DNA from: Martinezella lusitana
Lineage (GTDB): Bacteria > Pseudomonadota > Alphaproteobacteria > Rhizobiales > Rhizobiaceae
Direction of reading: 5' to 3'
NCBI RefSeq assembly: GCF_010668395.1
Contig: NZ_WUEY01000026.1
Location: forward strand, 18,108 to 82,107
Length of the DNA: 64,000 bases
The notes under the pieces were generated by a model, which saw nothing but the letters and a program-made list of their open reading frames with translations, made no database searches and was not told where the DNA came from. A program made the position numbers and the translations under genes. The stretch's first letter is position 1, and every line of letters starts with the position of its first letter. This document shows, piece after piece, positions 17,146-26,087 of the stretch.

Positions 17146-17892
17146 CTAGAGCCGTGATCCGCCGTCAGCCTGGACGACTTCGCCGGTGATCCACCGGGCT
17201 TCATTGGAGGCGAGGAAGGTGACGACGCGTGCGACGTCCTCGGGGCGTCCGACGCGCTTCATCGATTGCATGGCGAGCGTCCGCTCCCTGCCCTCGTGCG
17301 TTCGCACGAAAGAGGACATCTCGGTCTCAACGATCCCCGGCGCGACCGCGTTCACGCGGATGTCATGCGGGCCAAAGGCGCTGGCGAGATATTTTACGAT
17401 GGTTTCCAGCGCGCCCTTCGTCGCGGCATACGCTGCATGCCCGCCGATCGGTGAGCGCGCCGCGAGAGACGAGATGAATATGACGTTGCTGTCGGTGCAC
17501 ATGATCGATCGAAGCTGCTGCACGAGGAACAGCGGCGCCCTGACGTTGACGGCGAAGAGCCTGTCGAATTCCTCGATCGTGAGATCCTCGATCGAGGCCG
17601 GGACGAAGATACCGGCGTTGGCGACGAGGATGTCGAGGCGTCCGCCGATGATTTCCTTCGCGCGCTTGGCAAGCCTGTGCGGCCCGTCCGGTGCGGAAAG
17701 GTCCGCGCTGATCTTTTCGGCGCGTGAGCCGAGGGAGCGGATTTCGGCCACGACCTGATCTGCCTCCCGTGCATGCCGACCGTAGTGAACGATGACCTGC
17801 GCGCCCTCCTGGGCGAGGCTCAGAGCGGTCGCACGGCCGATCCCGCGCGAAGCGCCGGTTACAACCACCGTCTTCCCTGAGAGCTCGGCCAT
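17146..17892 (-). CDS. Short-chain dehydrogenase/reductase (SDR)
   Basis: 248 residues, classical SDR: TGASRGIG at residues 12-19, NAG at 92-94, catalytic Ser142, Tyr155 and Lys159 (HAAYAATKGA), and C-terminal TFLASNEARWITGEVVQADGG. It is a paralogue of the SDR at 13240-13983 (both start M-x-x-LSGKT and share most motif-flanking residues). It is the third gene of a leftward set SDR, hydrolase, SDR, MFS. NAD(P)-dependent alcohol/carbonyl conversion is expected; substrate unknown. Confidence 0.92.
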   Translation of the reverse strand: MAELSGKTVVVTGASRGIGRATALSLAQEGAQVIVHYGRHAREADQVVAEIRSLGSRAEKISADLSAPDGPHRLAKRAKEIIGGRLDILVANAGIFVPASIEDLTIEEFDRLFAVNVRAPLFLVQQLRSIMCTDSNVIFISSLAARSPIGGHAAYAATKGALETIVKYLASAFGPHDIRVNAVAPGIVETEMSSFVRTHEGRERTLAMQSMKRVGRPEDVARVVTFLASNEARWITGEVVQADGGSRL

Positions 17893-17985
17893 TGCGTATT
17901 CCTTTCATAGGTTCGGGACGCAAGCGGCCCTCTGGCCATCCTCGTGGATGGCCAGCGCGTCCTGTTGGGCTGCCGGAGCTGTGGA

Positions 17986-18837
17986 CTAGAAGTGGTTCTT
18001 ATCCAGGAACGTCGAAACGTCCGATACGAACAGTTCCGGATACTGGTACTGGGAACCGTGGCTGCTGTCCGGGTAGAGGATCAGCTGTGCGTTCGGAAGA
18101 TTCTGCTGCAGGATAAATGAGTTGACCGTATAGATGATCACGTCGTTGCCGCCGTTGACGACCAGCGTCGGCTGATTGATCGACTTCAGGTAGGCATGGG
18201 GATTCTCGCGCGGAGCGCCCCACTTCCCGAGAGCTTCGATCTGCGCCGGTGCGACCTTCTCGCTGACCTCATGATCGCGTCCCTCCGTGCGGAGGCGAAA
18301 GCGCTTCAGAAATTCGCGGCCTGCGGCCTGGCTCCTGTCCGTGGGGGTGAAGAAAACCCCCAGCCACAGGTCGTCGGGGTGCTCGTAGGTCCCGCCGAAC
18401 ACCGCCAGGGCTTCCGGGGTCAGCGTTTCCATGGCCTCACCGCTGCGCGGACCGGTCCCGACGAGGATCAGCTTGCGCACCAGATCGGGGGCGGCGAGAG
18501 CCATTTCCTGGGCGACAAGGCCGCCCAGCGAGAAGCCGAGCACATCCACCTTGGAAAGGCCGAGCGCCTTGACGAAGGCGACGGCGTTCGCCGCCATGCC
18601 CTCGATCGTGGTCGGAACCTCGCCGGAGGTGGTCGAAATCCCCGCGTTGTTGAACAGGATCACTTCACGGCCCTTGGCAAGGCCGTCCGTGACAAGCGGA
18701 TCCCAGTGATCCATTGTCCCGGTGAAGTGCATGTTCATGACGAGAGGAACGCCTTCCGGATTGCCGAAGCGGCGATAGGCGAAATTCACTCCCGCCGCCT
18801 CGACGAACTGCGTCGGCGCAGTGTGATGCGTAGTCAT
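17986..18837 (-). CDS. Alpha/beta hydrolase
   Basis: 283 residues from the ATG at 18835-18837, with AGGAGC upstream; the longer frame to 19113 runs inside the preceding SDR gene. It has the alpha/beta hydrolase fold with nucleophile elbow GFSLGG (Ser103), acid in VVNGGNDVI and catalytic His in DSSHGSQYQ. The region MHFTGTMDHWDP takes the place of the usual HG oxyanion motif. Members near SDR and MFS genes are often esterases, lactonases or non-heme haloperoxidase-like enzymes. It is 34 bases after the first SDR gene and 93 before the second, in one probable operon. Confidence 0.88.
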   Translation of the reverse strand: MTTHHTAPTQFVEAAGVNFAYRRFGNPEGVPLVMNMHFTGTMDHWDPLVTDGLAKGREVILFNNAGISTTSGEVPTTIEGMAANAVAFVKALGLSKVDVLGFSLGGLVAQEMALAAPDLVRKLILVGTGPRSGEAMETLTPEALAVFGGTYEHPDDLWLGVFFTPTDRSQAAGREFLKRFRLRTEGRDHEVSEKVAPAQIEALGKWGAPRENPHAYLKSINQPTLVVNGGNDVIIYTVNSFILQQNLPNAQLILYPDSSHGSQYQYPELFVSDVSTFLDKNHF

Positions 18838-18871
18838 GATGATGCTCCTAAGATGCTGCAGTTGATCGAGA

Positions 18872-19618
18872 TCAGCCAGCGGTCTTGCCGCCGTCCACCG
18901 TGACGACCTGGCCCGTGACGAAGGAAGCCTGCTCGGAGACGAGGAAGGCGATCGCGTGAGCCACGTCCTCGGGCTTGCCGATACGGCCGAGCGGGACGCC
19001 CGACGCGAGCGCGGCCTTGTTCTCCTCGGTGCCGGTGAAGCGGTCGAGCATGCCCGTATCCGTCGGGCCGGGCGCAACTGCGTTGACACGGACGCCCGAG
19101 CCGGCGACTTCAAGGGCGGCCGACTTGGTCAGGCCTTCCACGGCATGCTTGCTGGCAGAGTAGACCGAGGCATAGGCGGCGCCTTCGTGACCGTAGGTCG
19201 AGGAGATGTTGACGATGCTACCCACGCCGCGCTCCTGCATTACGCGCAGCTCGTGCTTCATGCTGAGCAGCGTGCCGAGAACATTGGTGTCGAAGGTGGC
19301 GGCGTAGCTTTCCGCGGTCTGGGCGGTGACGAGGCCGGGCTGTCCTTCGGTGCCGGCGTTGTTCACGGCGGCGTCGAGGCGGCCATGCAGGCTGATTGTC
19401 TGGTCTACAAGGTTGCGGACGTCATCGTCGTTGCGAACGTCTGCGCGTATGAACGAAGCAACTCCGCCGCCTGCATTGATCTCTTCGGCAAGGGCATACC
19501 CCTTAGGTTCGTTGCGGCCGGAGACAACCACCTTGTTTCCCTGCTTGGCAATTTCGATAGCGGCTGCGCGGCCGATGCCCGTCAGCGCTCCTGTGATCAG
19601 TACTACACGTTCAGACAT
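18872..19618 (-). CDS. Short-chain dehydrogenase/reductase (SDR)
   Basis: 248 residues, classical SDR with TGALTGIG (residues 9-16), NNAG (86-89), catalytic Ser140, Tyr153 and Lys157 (VYSASKHAV) and C-terminal SEQASFVTGQVVTVDGGKTAG. It starts the leftward operon and is divergent from the LysR gene at 19779, so its promoter shares the 160-base intergenic region with that gene. AAGGAT lies upstream of its ATG. NAD(P)-dependent conversion of a hydroxyl or keto group is expected. Confidence 0.92.
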   Translation of the reverse strand: MSERVVLITGALTGIGRAAAIEIAKQGNKVVVSGRNEPKGYALAEEINAGGGVASFIRADVRNDDDVRNLVDQTISLHGRLDAAVNNAGTEGQPGLVTAQTAESYAATFDTNVLGTLLSMKHELRVMQERGVGSIVNISSTYGHEGAAYASVYSASKHAVEGLTKSAALEVAGSGVRVNAVAPGPTDTGMLDRFTGTEENKAALASGVPLGRIGKPEDVAHAIAFLVSEQASFVTGQVVTVDGGKTAG

Positions 19619-19778
19619 GGCTCAAATCCTTGATATTTCTGTTAAAAGACGGAGTCTTCGGGCACTGCGTCGCAGCTGCTTTCCGCTTCCGTTGAGTAAC
19701 TGTGTAGGCTTGTTCAGCTGCATTGAAAAAGACTTTGTAAGTTGGTAGATATACCTCTGAAGCATGGAGTCTATCGTT

Positions 19779-20669
19779 ATGGAACTTCGTCACCTGCGTT
19801 ACTTCATCGCCGTCGCCGAAGAGGGCAGCCTTACTCTCGCGGCGGAAAAGCGCCTTCATACCGCGCAGCCGTCCCTGTCGAGGCAGATACGGGACCTGGA
19901 ATACGAGGTGGGAGTACCGCTGCTCCTGCGCAGCGCCCGCGGCATCGAATTGACCGCCGCCGGAAAGGCGTTCCTCGATCACGCCCGGCAATCCGTTACG
20001 GAAGCGGAGGCCGCCGTCGAAGCCGCCCGCAGGGCGGCGGAGCCGGACAAGCCGGTTTTCTCGATGGGATTTCTGACGGGGATGGAGGTCGAGTGGCTTC
20101 CGATCGCATCGCGCATCCTGCGCGACGAACTTCCCAATATCGAAATCAGGGTCGTCAGCCAGTATTCCCCCCAGCTCGCCGAGGATCTGCAGAGAGGCAA
20201 GCTTGACGTCGCATTCCTTCGCAACGAGCAGAAGCAGAACGTCGAATACCGGGTCGTCGCCAGCGAGCCGCTGGTGGTCGTTCTGCCGAGCGATCATCGG
20301 CTCGCTGCGGAACACGAAATTGACCCTCGTGATCTGGTAGGTGAGATCTTCATCGGCATGTCCGACATCCCCCATGTGCTGAGGGGTGTCATAGACGGCT
20401 ATTTCGCCAAGCTCGGCCTCGACATCAAACCCACCCATGTGATCGACAATTTTGCGATGGCCATCTCGCTGGTGGCGTCCACACGCGGGGTCTGCCTTCT
20501 TCCTGCCTACGCGGAAAACTTCCTGTCGTGGTCGGTCGTCAGCCGCCCTCTGAAGGGAGAAAGCCCGACCATCGATCTGATGCTGGGCTACAACAATCTG
20601 AACACGTCGCCATTGCTGCGCCTGTTCCTCACGCGGATGGAAAACCAGGCTGTAACACCGGCGCGCTAG
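19779..20669 (+). CDS. LysR-family transcriptional regulator
   Basis: 296 residues from the ATG at 19779 (MELRHLRYFIAVAEEGSLTLAAEKRLHTAQPSLSRQI), the usual start of this family; an in-frame ATG at 19764 would add five residues. The winged HTH fills about residues 1-60 and the periplasmic-binding-protein-like effector domain the rest (FSMGFLTGMEVEWLPIASRIL onward). It resembles HcaR/CatR-like members that answer to aromatic compounds. Divergent orientation makes it the likely activator of the SDR-hydrolase-SDR-MFS operon, and possibly of the OYE gene after it. Confidence 0.92.
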   Translation: MELRHLRYFIAVAEEGSLTLAAEKRLHTAQPSLSRQIRDLEYEVGVPLLLRSARGIELTAAGKAFLDHARQSVTEAEAAVEAARRAAEPDKPVFSMGFLTGMEVEWLPIASRILRDELPNIEIRVVSQYSPQLAEDLQRGKLDVAFLRNEQKQNVEYRVVASEPLVVVLPSDHRLAAEHEIDPRDLVGEIFIGMSDIPHVLRGVIDGYFAKLGLDIKPTHVIDNFAMAISLVASTRGVCLLPAYAENFLSWSVVSRPLKGESPTIDLMLGYNNLNTSPLLRLFLTRMENQAVTPAR

Positions 20670-20995
20670 GGTCTTGGGTGAAGCCATTGCCTGACGGTTC
20701 CTTCCGTTAGAACGCCCCTGGAGGCTGGAGACATGCACCTCATAGCGTCTCGCCCGCCGAAGCCATCGCGGCGAGGCCTGTCGTTGCTGCCTTGGTCTAA
20801 CACCCGCCCCGTTCCGGCTATTGGATGATTCCCGCCACTTTTGAGCAATCGTGCAGCGAAGCATCCGAAGGCTGAGATGTTGGGTATGGAGCTGCGTGGA
20901 TGCGGCAGACGAAGAAAGCAGGACCTCAGGCAAAACCCGAGAGCGCCGGCCTACAAGACAAGAGACGGTCCGACCGCGCGCATCGAACCGCCCGC
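20670..20995. other. Intergenic region between convergent regulator genes
   Basis: 326 bases between the rightward LysR gene and the leftward AraC gene. No gene, strong hairpin or repeat that I can support. Confidence 0.5.
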
Positions 20996-22024
20996 TCAGC
21001 CCGAAAACTCGTAGTCGTACGGCGCGTCAACGCCATGCGCCGCAAGGGCCTTGTCCCGGATCCAGGCCAGGGGAGTGGTTCCGACAATCTTGCTGAACGT
21101 CCGGGTAAAATGCGCCTGATCGCAGAAGCCCAGGGTCAGGGCCACATGGGCGAGCGACATCTCTTTGCGGAGAAGAAGGGATTTCGCGGTCTCTATCCGT
21201 GCTTCGATCAGCCATTGATGCGGAGCTTTTCCCGTCGAAATCTTGAATGCGCGGCAGAAATGGGCGACGGACATCGTGACAATTTCCGCAAGTTCGGAGA
21301 GTGCCGCGGTCTCTGCGATATTGTCCAGCATATGGCGCTGAACCTTTTGCAGCTGAAAGGGCGCCATGCCTCCGCGGGCGAGAGATCGCGGCTTCTGACG
21401 ATGCGACCTGGCAAGCGCAATCATCATCGCGGATGCGAGCGTATCCCCGAAAAGAGAGTCGTCGGATAGCGACGACTGACATTCATGCGCAATTAGCTTC
21501 GACAGATCCATGAGACGCTGGTCGAGAAACATCAGCTTCGGAATGAGCTTTCCGGACGATCCCGTCACCTCGTCATAGACATCCTGAAGACGGCTTTCAT
21601 CCACTTGAACGAGCAGGTGTCGAAGAAAACGCACCCTTTCCGATGTTCCCCCCGCCCGGAAGCTTTTCGGCAGAATGCTGACAGGTCCCTCGTTAAAACG
21701 CTCCAGATCGCTTTCCGGTCCGGAGCTTCCGGCGGCATCGACTACAAACTTGCCGCCCACAACCTCAAGGACGACGGAAATCCTTGCCGATGACGAGTCG
21801 ATTTCCACTTTCATGGAATGCTCGGCCTCCACATAGTCGAGGGTCGCCGAGACGTGGCTCCATGTTCGTCTGTAGCGCTGCGTGATGACGCCGCCATGGT
21901 ACACGACCGGATCTGTGGCAGACCAGCTTGGCGAACCTTCGGCCGACCGGAGAGGCAAGCCCGATTTTATCGAGGCCGGGTGGCCATCGGACGGAAGTGC
22001 CGTAGCACGAGCATTTGCCAACAT
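20996..22024 (-). CDS. AraC-family transcriptional regulator
   Basis: 342 residues from the ATG at 22022-22024, with GAGGGG upstream; the longer frame to 22084 has no better ribosome site. The last ~100 residues form the double HTH: LDNIAETAALSELAEIVTMS, HFCRAFKISTGKAPHQWLIE, then MSLAHVALTLGFCDQAHFTR and TFSKIVGTTPLAWIR. The first two thirds are a ligand-binding part without motifs I recognise. It is the last gene of a leftward run that begins at 28868 and contains three winged-helix/ATPase regulators. It could be part of the same regulatory cascade. Confidence 0.92.
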   Translation of the reverse strand: MLANARATALPSDGHPASIKSGLPLRSAEGSPSWSATDPVVYHGGVITQRYRRTWSHVSATLDYVEAEHSMKVEIDSSSARISVVLEVVGGKFVVDAAGSSGPESDLERFNEGPVSILPKSFRAGGTSERVRFLRHLLVQVDESRLQDVYDEVTGSSGKLIPKLMFLDQRLMDLSKLIAHECQSSLSDDSLFGDTLASAMMIALARSHRQKPRSLARGGMAPFQLQKVQRHMLDNIAETAALSELAEIVTMSVAHFCRAFKISTGKAPHQWLIEARIETAKSLLLRKEMSLAHVALTLGFCDQAHFTRTFSKIVGTTPLAWIRDKALAAHGVDAPYDYEFSG

Positions 22025-22177
22025 AATGATAGTCCCCTCGTCGAAACCTGGGGAGACGATCGGAGGAGGAGGGACGAAAAACAAATTATACGTTGTGAGA
22101 AAATGTGGACGCTATCGGCTCTTCCGGGCGCACCTGGCAATCGAATGCCAATGCAATCCCTCGATGGCCTTGGCACT

Positions 22178-23533
22178 TTATGGGACATTCGATCTTGCGA
22201 TCGAAAGACGTCGAATATCGTTGCCGAGCCTGTAGATTTTCGCGTCGCCTTCGATGTCGACCAACATCACCGACTTGAGGATGAGCGAAAGAAAACGATC
22301 AGGGAATGCACTACGTTCGCTCGCCGTGCGCGCGCAGGCAGCAAACGCCGCATCCATTTCAAATGGGCCGGCAAAGACGGAGAGCCGACGGAGCACGTCC
22401 TTCTCTTCGTCGGACAGCATCCTGTAGCTCCAATCGACGTTCGCACGTAGAGTCCGATGCCGGTCAGGCCGCGCATGGCGCGCTTCCAGGTCGAAAATTC
22501 CGTCCTCCGGGATATTTCGCAGGGCTTCGACGCCGCCTCGCCTGCAGTGAACGGCGGCTATCTCGATCGCAAGCGGCAGTCCGTCCAGGCGCCTTGAAGC
22601 GTCCGCCACCATAATCCGCTCGGACTCGGAAAGCGATCCAGCATCCAGATGCCCCCGCATCAGCAGCACCTCCACCGACGGATAGGACAGAATCCGTGGC
22701 CAACTGGATCCGGCAGGCGGCACCGCAAGCATCCCAAGCCTTCGCTGCCGTTCGCCGGCCGTCATCAGCGGCGCTCTGCTGGTGGCGATCACGAACAGAT
22801 CTTTGAAGGATGCAAGCAGTCTTCGAGCCGTCTCTGCCGCGAAAATCGTGTCCTGCTCGCAGCCGTCCAGGATCAAAAGCGCACCGCCTTCGCTGCGCTG
22901 AGCCTGCAAGGACGCCATAGCGGTCGATATCATCCCCAGACCATGGATTGCCGCGACGTTCACCACCAGGACGCCACGGGAAAACCGCTCGCGCAGATCG
23001 TCGGCGATTGCCAGAGCCAACGACGTCTTTCCCACGCCGCCGGCACCGACGATGGTGAGGAAGCGATCCGATAGGAGCGTTCTGCCAAATGCCGCGATCT
23101 CGTCCTTCCGGCCCGCCAATTCCGTTTCCCGCCAGAACGAAATTTCCCGTTCGCTGTCCGGGTCGAGTGCCTTGATCCGCGCCTGCGTCTCCGAGGGCGC
23201 ATGGAATCCCTCGCTTCCGTCGGGATATTTCGGGTTAACTTCCGCAATGAAGGAATAGCCTTTGCCCGACAATGCGGCAATGAACCTGCATTCGCTTGAT
23301 TGGCCCAGGGCTTTGCGTAGCGGGGCGATGTGAAACCTGAGCTGAGAGGGATCCATCCTTCTGTCCGGCCACACTTTTCCGACAATCTCTTCGCTCGAGA
23401 TAGTTTCGCCTCGACGCTCCACCAGGCACGCAAGCAGATCGAACCCGCGGCCAGCGAGACGCATGGGCCTGCCGTCGCGCGTCAGCTCGCGGCGCAGCGT
23501 ATCGAGTTCAAACGATCCGAAGCAGTACCGCAT
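22178..23533 (-). CDS. Winged-helix/STAND ATPase regulator, short form without TPR-like region
   Basis: 451 residues from the ATG at 23531-23533, which follows GGAAAGGAG closely; the frame is open to 23605. Residues 1-98 form an OmpR/CadC-like winged helix (FGSFELDTLRRELTRDG, RGFDLLACLVERRGETIS, LRFHIAPLRKALG, SGKGYSFIAEV). An NB-ARC/STAND-like ATPase follows: Walker A GAGGVGKT (163-170), Walker B LLILDGCE (219-226), sensor ATSRAP (250-255) and GLPLAIE (318-324). It ends soon after the HRTLRANVDWSYRMLSDEEKDVLRRLSVFAGPF module, so it lacks the long repeat region of the larger family members. Shortest of four such genes here. Probably a signal-controlled DNA-binding regulator. Confidence 0.85.
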   Translation of the reverse strand: MRYCFGSFELDTLRRELTRDGRPMRLAGRGFDLLACLVERRGETISSEEIVGKVWPDRRMDPSQLRFHIAPLRKALGQSSECRFIAALSGKGYSFIAEVNPKYPDGSEGFHAPSETQARIKALDPDSEREISFWRETELAGRKDEIAAFGRTLLSDRFLTIVGAGGVGKTSLALAIADDLRERFSRGVLVVNVAAIHGLGMISTAMASLQAQRSEGGALLILDGCEQDTIFAAETARRLLASFKDLFVIATSRAPLMTAGERQRRLGMLAVPPAGSSWPRILSYPSVEVLLMRGHLDAGSLSESERIMVADASRRLDGLPLAIEIAAVHCRRGGVEALRNIPEDGIFDLEARHARPDRHRTLRANVDWSYRMLSDEEKDVLRRLSVFAGPFEMDAAFAACARTASERSAFPDRFLSLILKSVMLVDIEGDAKIYRLGNDIRRLSIARSNVP

Positions 23534-23653
23534 TCGCTCCTTTCCCAGGCAACCCCGATCGGCTTCCATGTTCGGCCGGGTTGATGCGGCATATCCGCCG
23601 CGCATATCATATCAACCGCGGCGAACTCCTCTTTGAATTGGCCCGGCACACCT

Positions 23654-25663
23654 CTAGCGCACCCGACCCGACGATCGGCGAGAGGTGTCGCGCAACAATT
23701 TCGCCAGGCCGCCCCGCATTTCCTCGGCCGGACCGCCAACATAGTGGCGAACCGCCGTCAGCATTTTCAAAAGAGATGCTTCCAGATATTCATTCGAGGG
23801 AGCGCTTTCGAAAAGCGGCCGCGCGCGCTCAAGATAGTTCAGATAGTCACGCAGCAAGCCGACCTCCAGAAAAAGCACGCTGGCTGAGAGGCACAGTTTG
23901 ATCGCCAGCTCGGGGTCGCCCCGTTCGGACTGGCACCAGTCGAGCGCAGCGCGAATGTCTCCAATCAATTTGGCGTGCGCTTGCCGCCAGGCGGCACGAT
24001 CTGCGTTCGGGTACGAAGCATCCAGGCGCCTGAGCTCCTCTTCGAAGAGAACGGCATGCAGGCGACGAGCCTCATCCTCCTCCCCGCTTTCACGCAGGCG
24101 CTGCAGGGCGTAGACCCTGGTCGTCGCCAACAGGGAGTAGTTGTTGGTCTTCTCGGCCGCGTCAAAGTCAACCAGCGATTTCAGCACCAGCTCCGCGAGA
24201 TCTTCGAAGGCTTCCCGCGCGGAAGGCGCATGCTTCGCCCCGACACAGACCGCCAGGCTTTCCGAAAAGGCGCCGTCGAATACCGACAGGCGACAAAGCA
24301 TCCTCTGCTGTCTGAGCGACAGAAGACCGAAGCTCCAGCCTTGGCTGGCCGACATCGATCGATGCCGAGGCGGTATCCGTTGATGATGACTGCCGACACC
24401 GGCATCGATTGCGGAGGTCAGAAGGTCCGATAGGCCTGAAAGCCCGAGATCCTGATACCTGGCCGCTGCAAGCTCGATCGCCAGCGGAATGCCGTCGAGC
24501 CGGCGACATATCGCGGCGATCAACGACAAACGGCGCCCGTCGGCCAGCAGGGATGCAGCGATCTGCGACCTCTCCACAAACAGCGCAATCGAAGGACAGG
24601 AAAGAACCTCATCGATATCGACGCTGTCGTCCATCGCCGGCAGCGGCAGCGTCGACAACCGCCTGAGCCTTTCGCCGACAGCGCGTATCGGTTCACGGCT
24701 CGCGGCGAGGATGACGGCGGACGGCAGTTCGCTCCGTATCCGCTCCACGAGTGCCGAGGCGGTTTCAATGGCGTGCTCGCAGCTATCGAAGATCGTGAGC
24801 AGCCGCTCATTCCGAGACAGGGGAGCCATCTGTTGCAACCAGTCAGCGATCGCGGGATCCAAGCCTGGAGCGGAAGCAACGCCTAAGCTGGGGCCGGGCC
24901 TCTCCATACCCGAGAAGTCGACGAAGGCGATCTTGTCGAAGACGTTGGCAAGCCGCGCTGCTACCGCCAGCGCAAGCGCTGTCTTGCCGACGCCGCCGGC
25001 GCCGATGATGGTGAGGAAGGATTCGCTCAGAAGGGCCTCGGCGACAGCCGGGACATCCGTTTCTCGGCCGAAGAGACGAGGCTGCGCATCGTCGGATCCG
25101 AGCCAGCGGACGATGGGCCAAGCGCCACCTTCTCGCTTCGCTATTTTTGGAATGTCGCCATGCGGCTTCTCCAGATTGCCGGCAGCGCAACCCGGGCGAA
25201 CCTTTTCGGTCAACATGTATCCTCTGCCAGCGACAGTGGTCAGCAAGGTGTGTTCAGGGTCGTCGAGCAGCCTTCTCAACACCTTCATCTGAAATCGAAG
25301 TGCGCTATCCCCCACAGCCCTCCTGCCCGGCCACGCGCGCGCCACCAATTCGGCATGCGTGACGACTTCCCCCGCATTTTCGACCAGGGCAAGCAGAAGA
25401 TCGAATGCCCGGCCGCCTATGGCCAGATGGACACCCTCGCGAGTGAGCCGGCGCGACTGGGGATCCATCCGGAATTGCCCGAACGTCAAGCAGGAGAGCT
25501 CATGGCCATCGCCTATTCGTCCGGAGCGACTGAGGGGAAGAGGCATCGGCGAGGAATCCCGGCGCTCGCAGGAGCTACCCTCTCCTGCTTCAGGCTTGCA
25601 GCTCGACGAGGCCCGCAAAGTGAGCAGCGAAAGCTCCTCCGGCCATCGGTCATCCGCGTCCAT
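23654..25663 (-). CDS. Winged-helix/STAND ATPase regulator
   Basis: 669 residues from the ATG at 25661-25663, with GAGG 9 bases upstream and 18 bases after the preceding ABM stop codon. An in-frame Met at residue 40 is an alternative because the first ~56 residues are low complexity. Winged helix about residues 57-155 (LTFGQFRMDPQSRRLTREG, GRAFDLLLALVENAGEVVT, GRGYMLTEKV), Walker A GAGGVGKT (221-228) and a Walker B region reading LLTIFDSCEH (288-297), where the usual Leu-Asp-Asn-Cys-Glu is Phe-Asp-Ser-Cys-Glu. The GIPLAIELAAARYQDLGL motif and a helical C-terminus of about 200 residues follow. DNA binding gated by ATP and a ligand or partner is expected from the family. Confidence 0.86.
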   Translation of the reverse strand: MDADDRWPEELSLLTLRASSSCKPEAGEGSSCERRDSSPMPLPLSRSGRIGDGHELSCLTFGQFRMDPQSRRLTREGVHLAIGGRAFDLLLALVENAGEVVTHAELVARAWPGRRAVGDSALRFQMKVLRRLLDDPEHTLLTTVAGRGYMLTEKVRPGCAAGNLEKPHGDIPKIAKREGGAWPIVRWLGSDDAQPRLFGRETDVPAVAEALLSESFLTIIGAGGVGKTALALAVAARLANVFDKIAFVDFSGMERPGPSLGVASAPGLDPAIADWLQQMAPLSRNERLLTIFDSCEHAIETASALVERIRSELPSAVILAASREPIRAVGERLRRLSTLPLPAMDDSVDIDEVLSCPSIALFVERSQIAASLLADGRRLSLIAAICRRLDGIPLAIELAAARYQDLGLSGLSDLLTSAIDAGVGSHHQRIPPRHRSMSASQGWSFGLLSLRQQRMLCRLSVFDGAFSESLAVCVGAKHAPSAREAFEDLAELVLKSLVDFDAAEKTNNYSLLATTRVYALQRLRESGEEDEARRLHAVLFEEELRRLDASYPNADRAAWRQAHAKLIGDIRAALDWCQSERGDPELAIKLCLSASVLFLEVGLLRDYLNYLERARPLFESAPSNEYLEASLLKMLTAVRHYVGGPAEEMRGGLAKLLRDTSRRSSGRVR

Positions 25664-25681
25664 CTTTCATCGCCTCATCTG

Positions 25682-25981
25682 TCAGAGCTCCCGGAGCACA
25701 TGCAGCGACAGCGAGTTGAGAAGCGCCCTTGATCCGGTCATGAAGGAACGAAGCGGGGCTGCCGTCTTGTGCGTCTTGAACGCTGCGTGGTTCTCCCATT
25801 TTTCGATGACCACGAAGGTGTCGCTTCCGAAGCCCGGGTCGGTTTCGTCGGCATCTCCCATCGCGATATATTCCAGGCAACCAGGTTCCTTCCTCACGGC
25901 GGGCACTATTTCTTTAAAAGCCTTCAACAGCGCCTCGCGCATTCCCGAATTTGCAATGATGATGCTGATGACGTGGATCAT
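25682..25981 (-). CDS. ABM domain protein embedded in the regulator array
   Basis: 99 residues from the ATG at 25979-25981, preceded by GGAGGAAG. The ferredoxin-like ABM fold is seen in MIHVISIIIANSGMREALLKAF, GCLEYIAMGDADE and DTFVVIEKWENHAAFKTHK. It equals the ABM protein at 11940-12239 in length and shares the MIHV start, GC-EY, DAD and F-V-EKW landmarks, so the two are paralogues. It lies between two winged-helix/STAND regulator genes, 106 bases after one and 18 before the next, on the same strand. This suggests co-expression and a role in forming or removing the signal those regulators sense; that is inference. Confidence 0.85.
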   Translation of the reverse strand: MIHVISIIIANSGMREALLKAFKEIVPAVRKEPGCLEYIAMGDADETDPGFGSDTFVVIEKWENHAAFKTHKTAAPLRSFMTGSRALLNSLSLHVLREL

Positions 25982-26087
25982 TTAATCTTCCTCCAAGACC
26001 TGACTACCTACGATAGTGCCGGCCCCGAATTCATATTGAACAGATTTGATGCAAATGGGCGTCGATCGATGTTCCCGTCTTCAAGTG

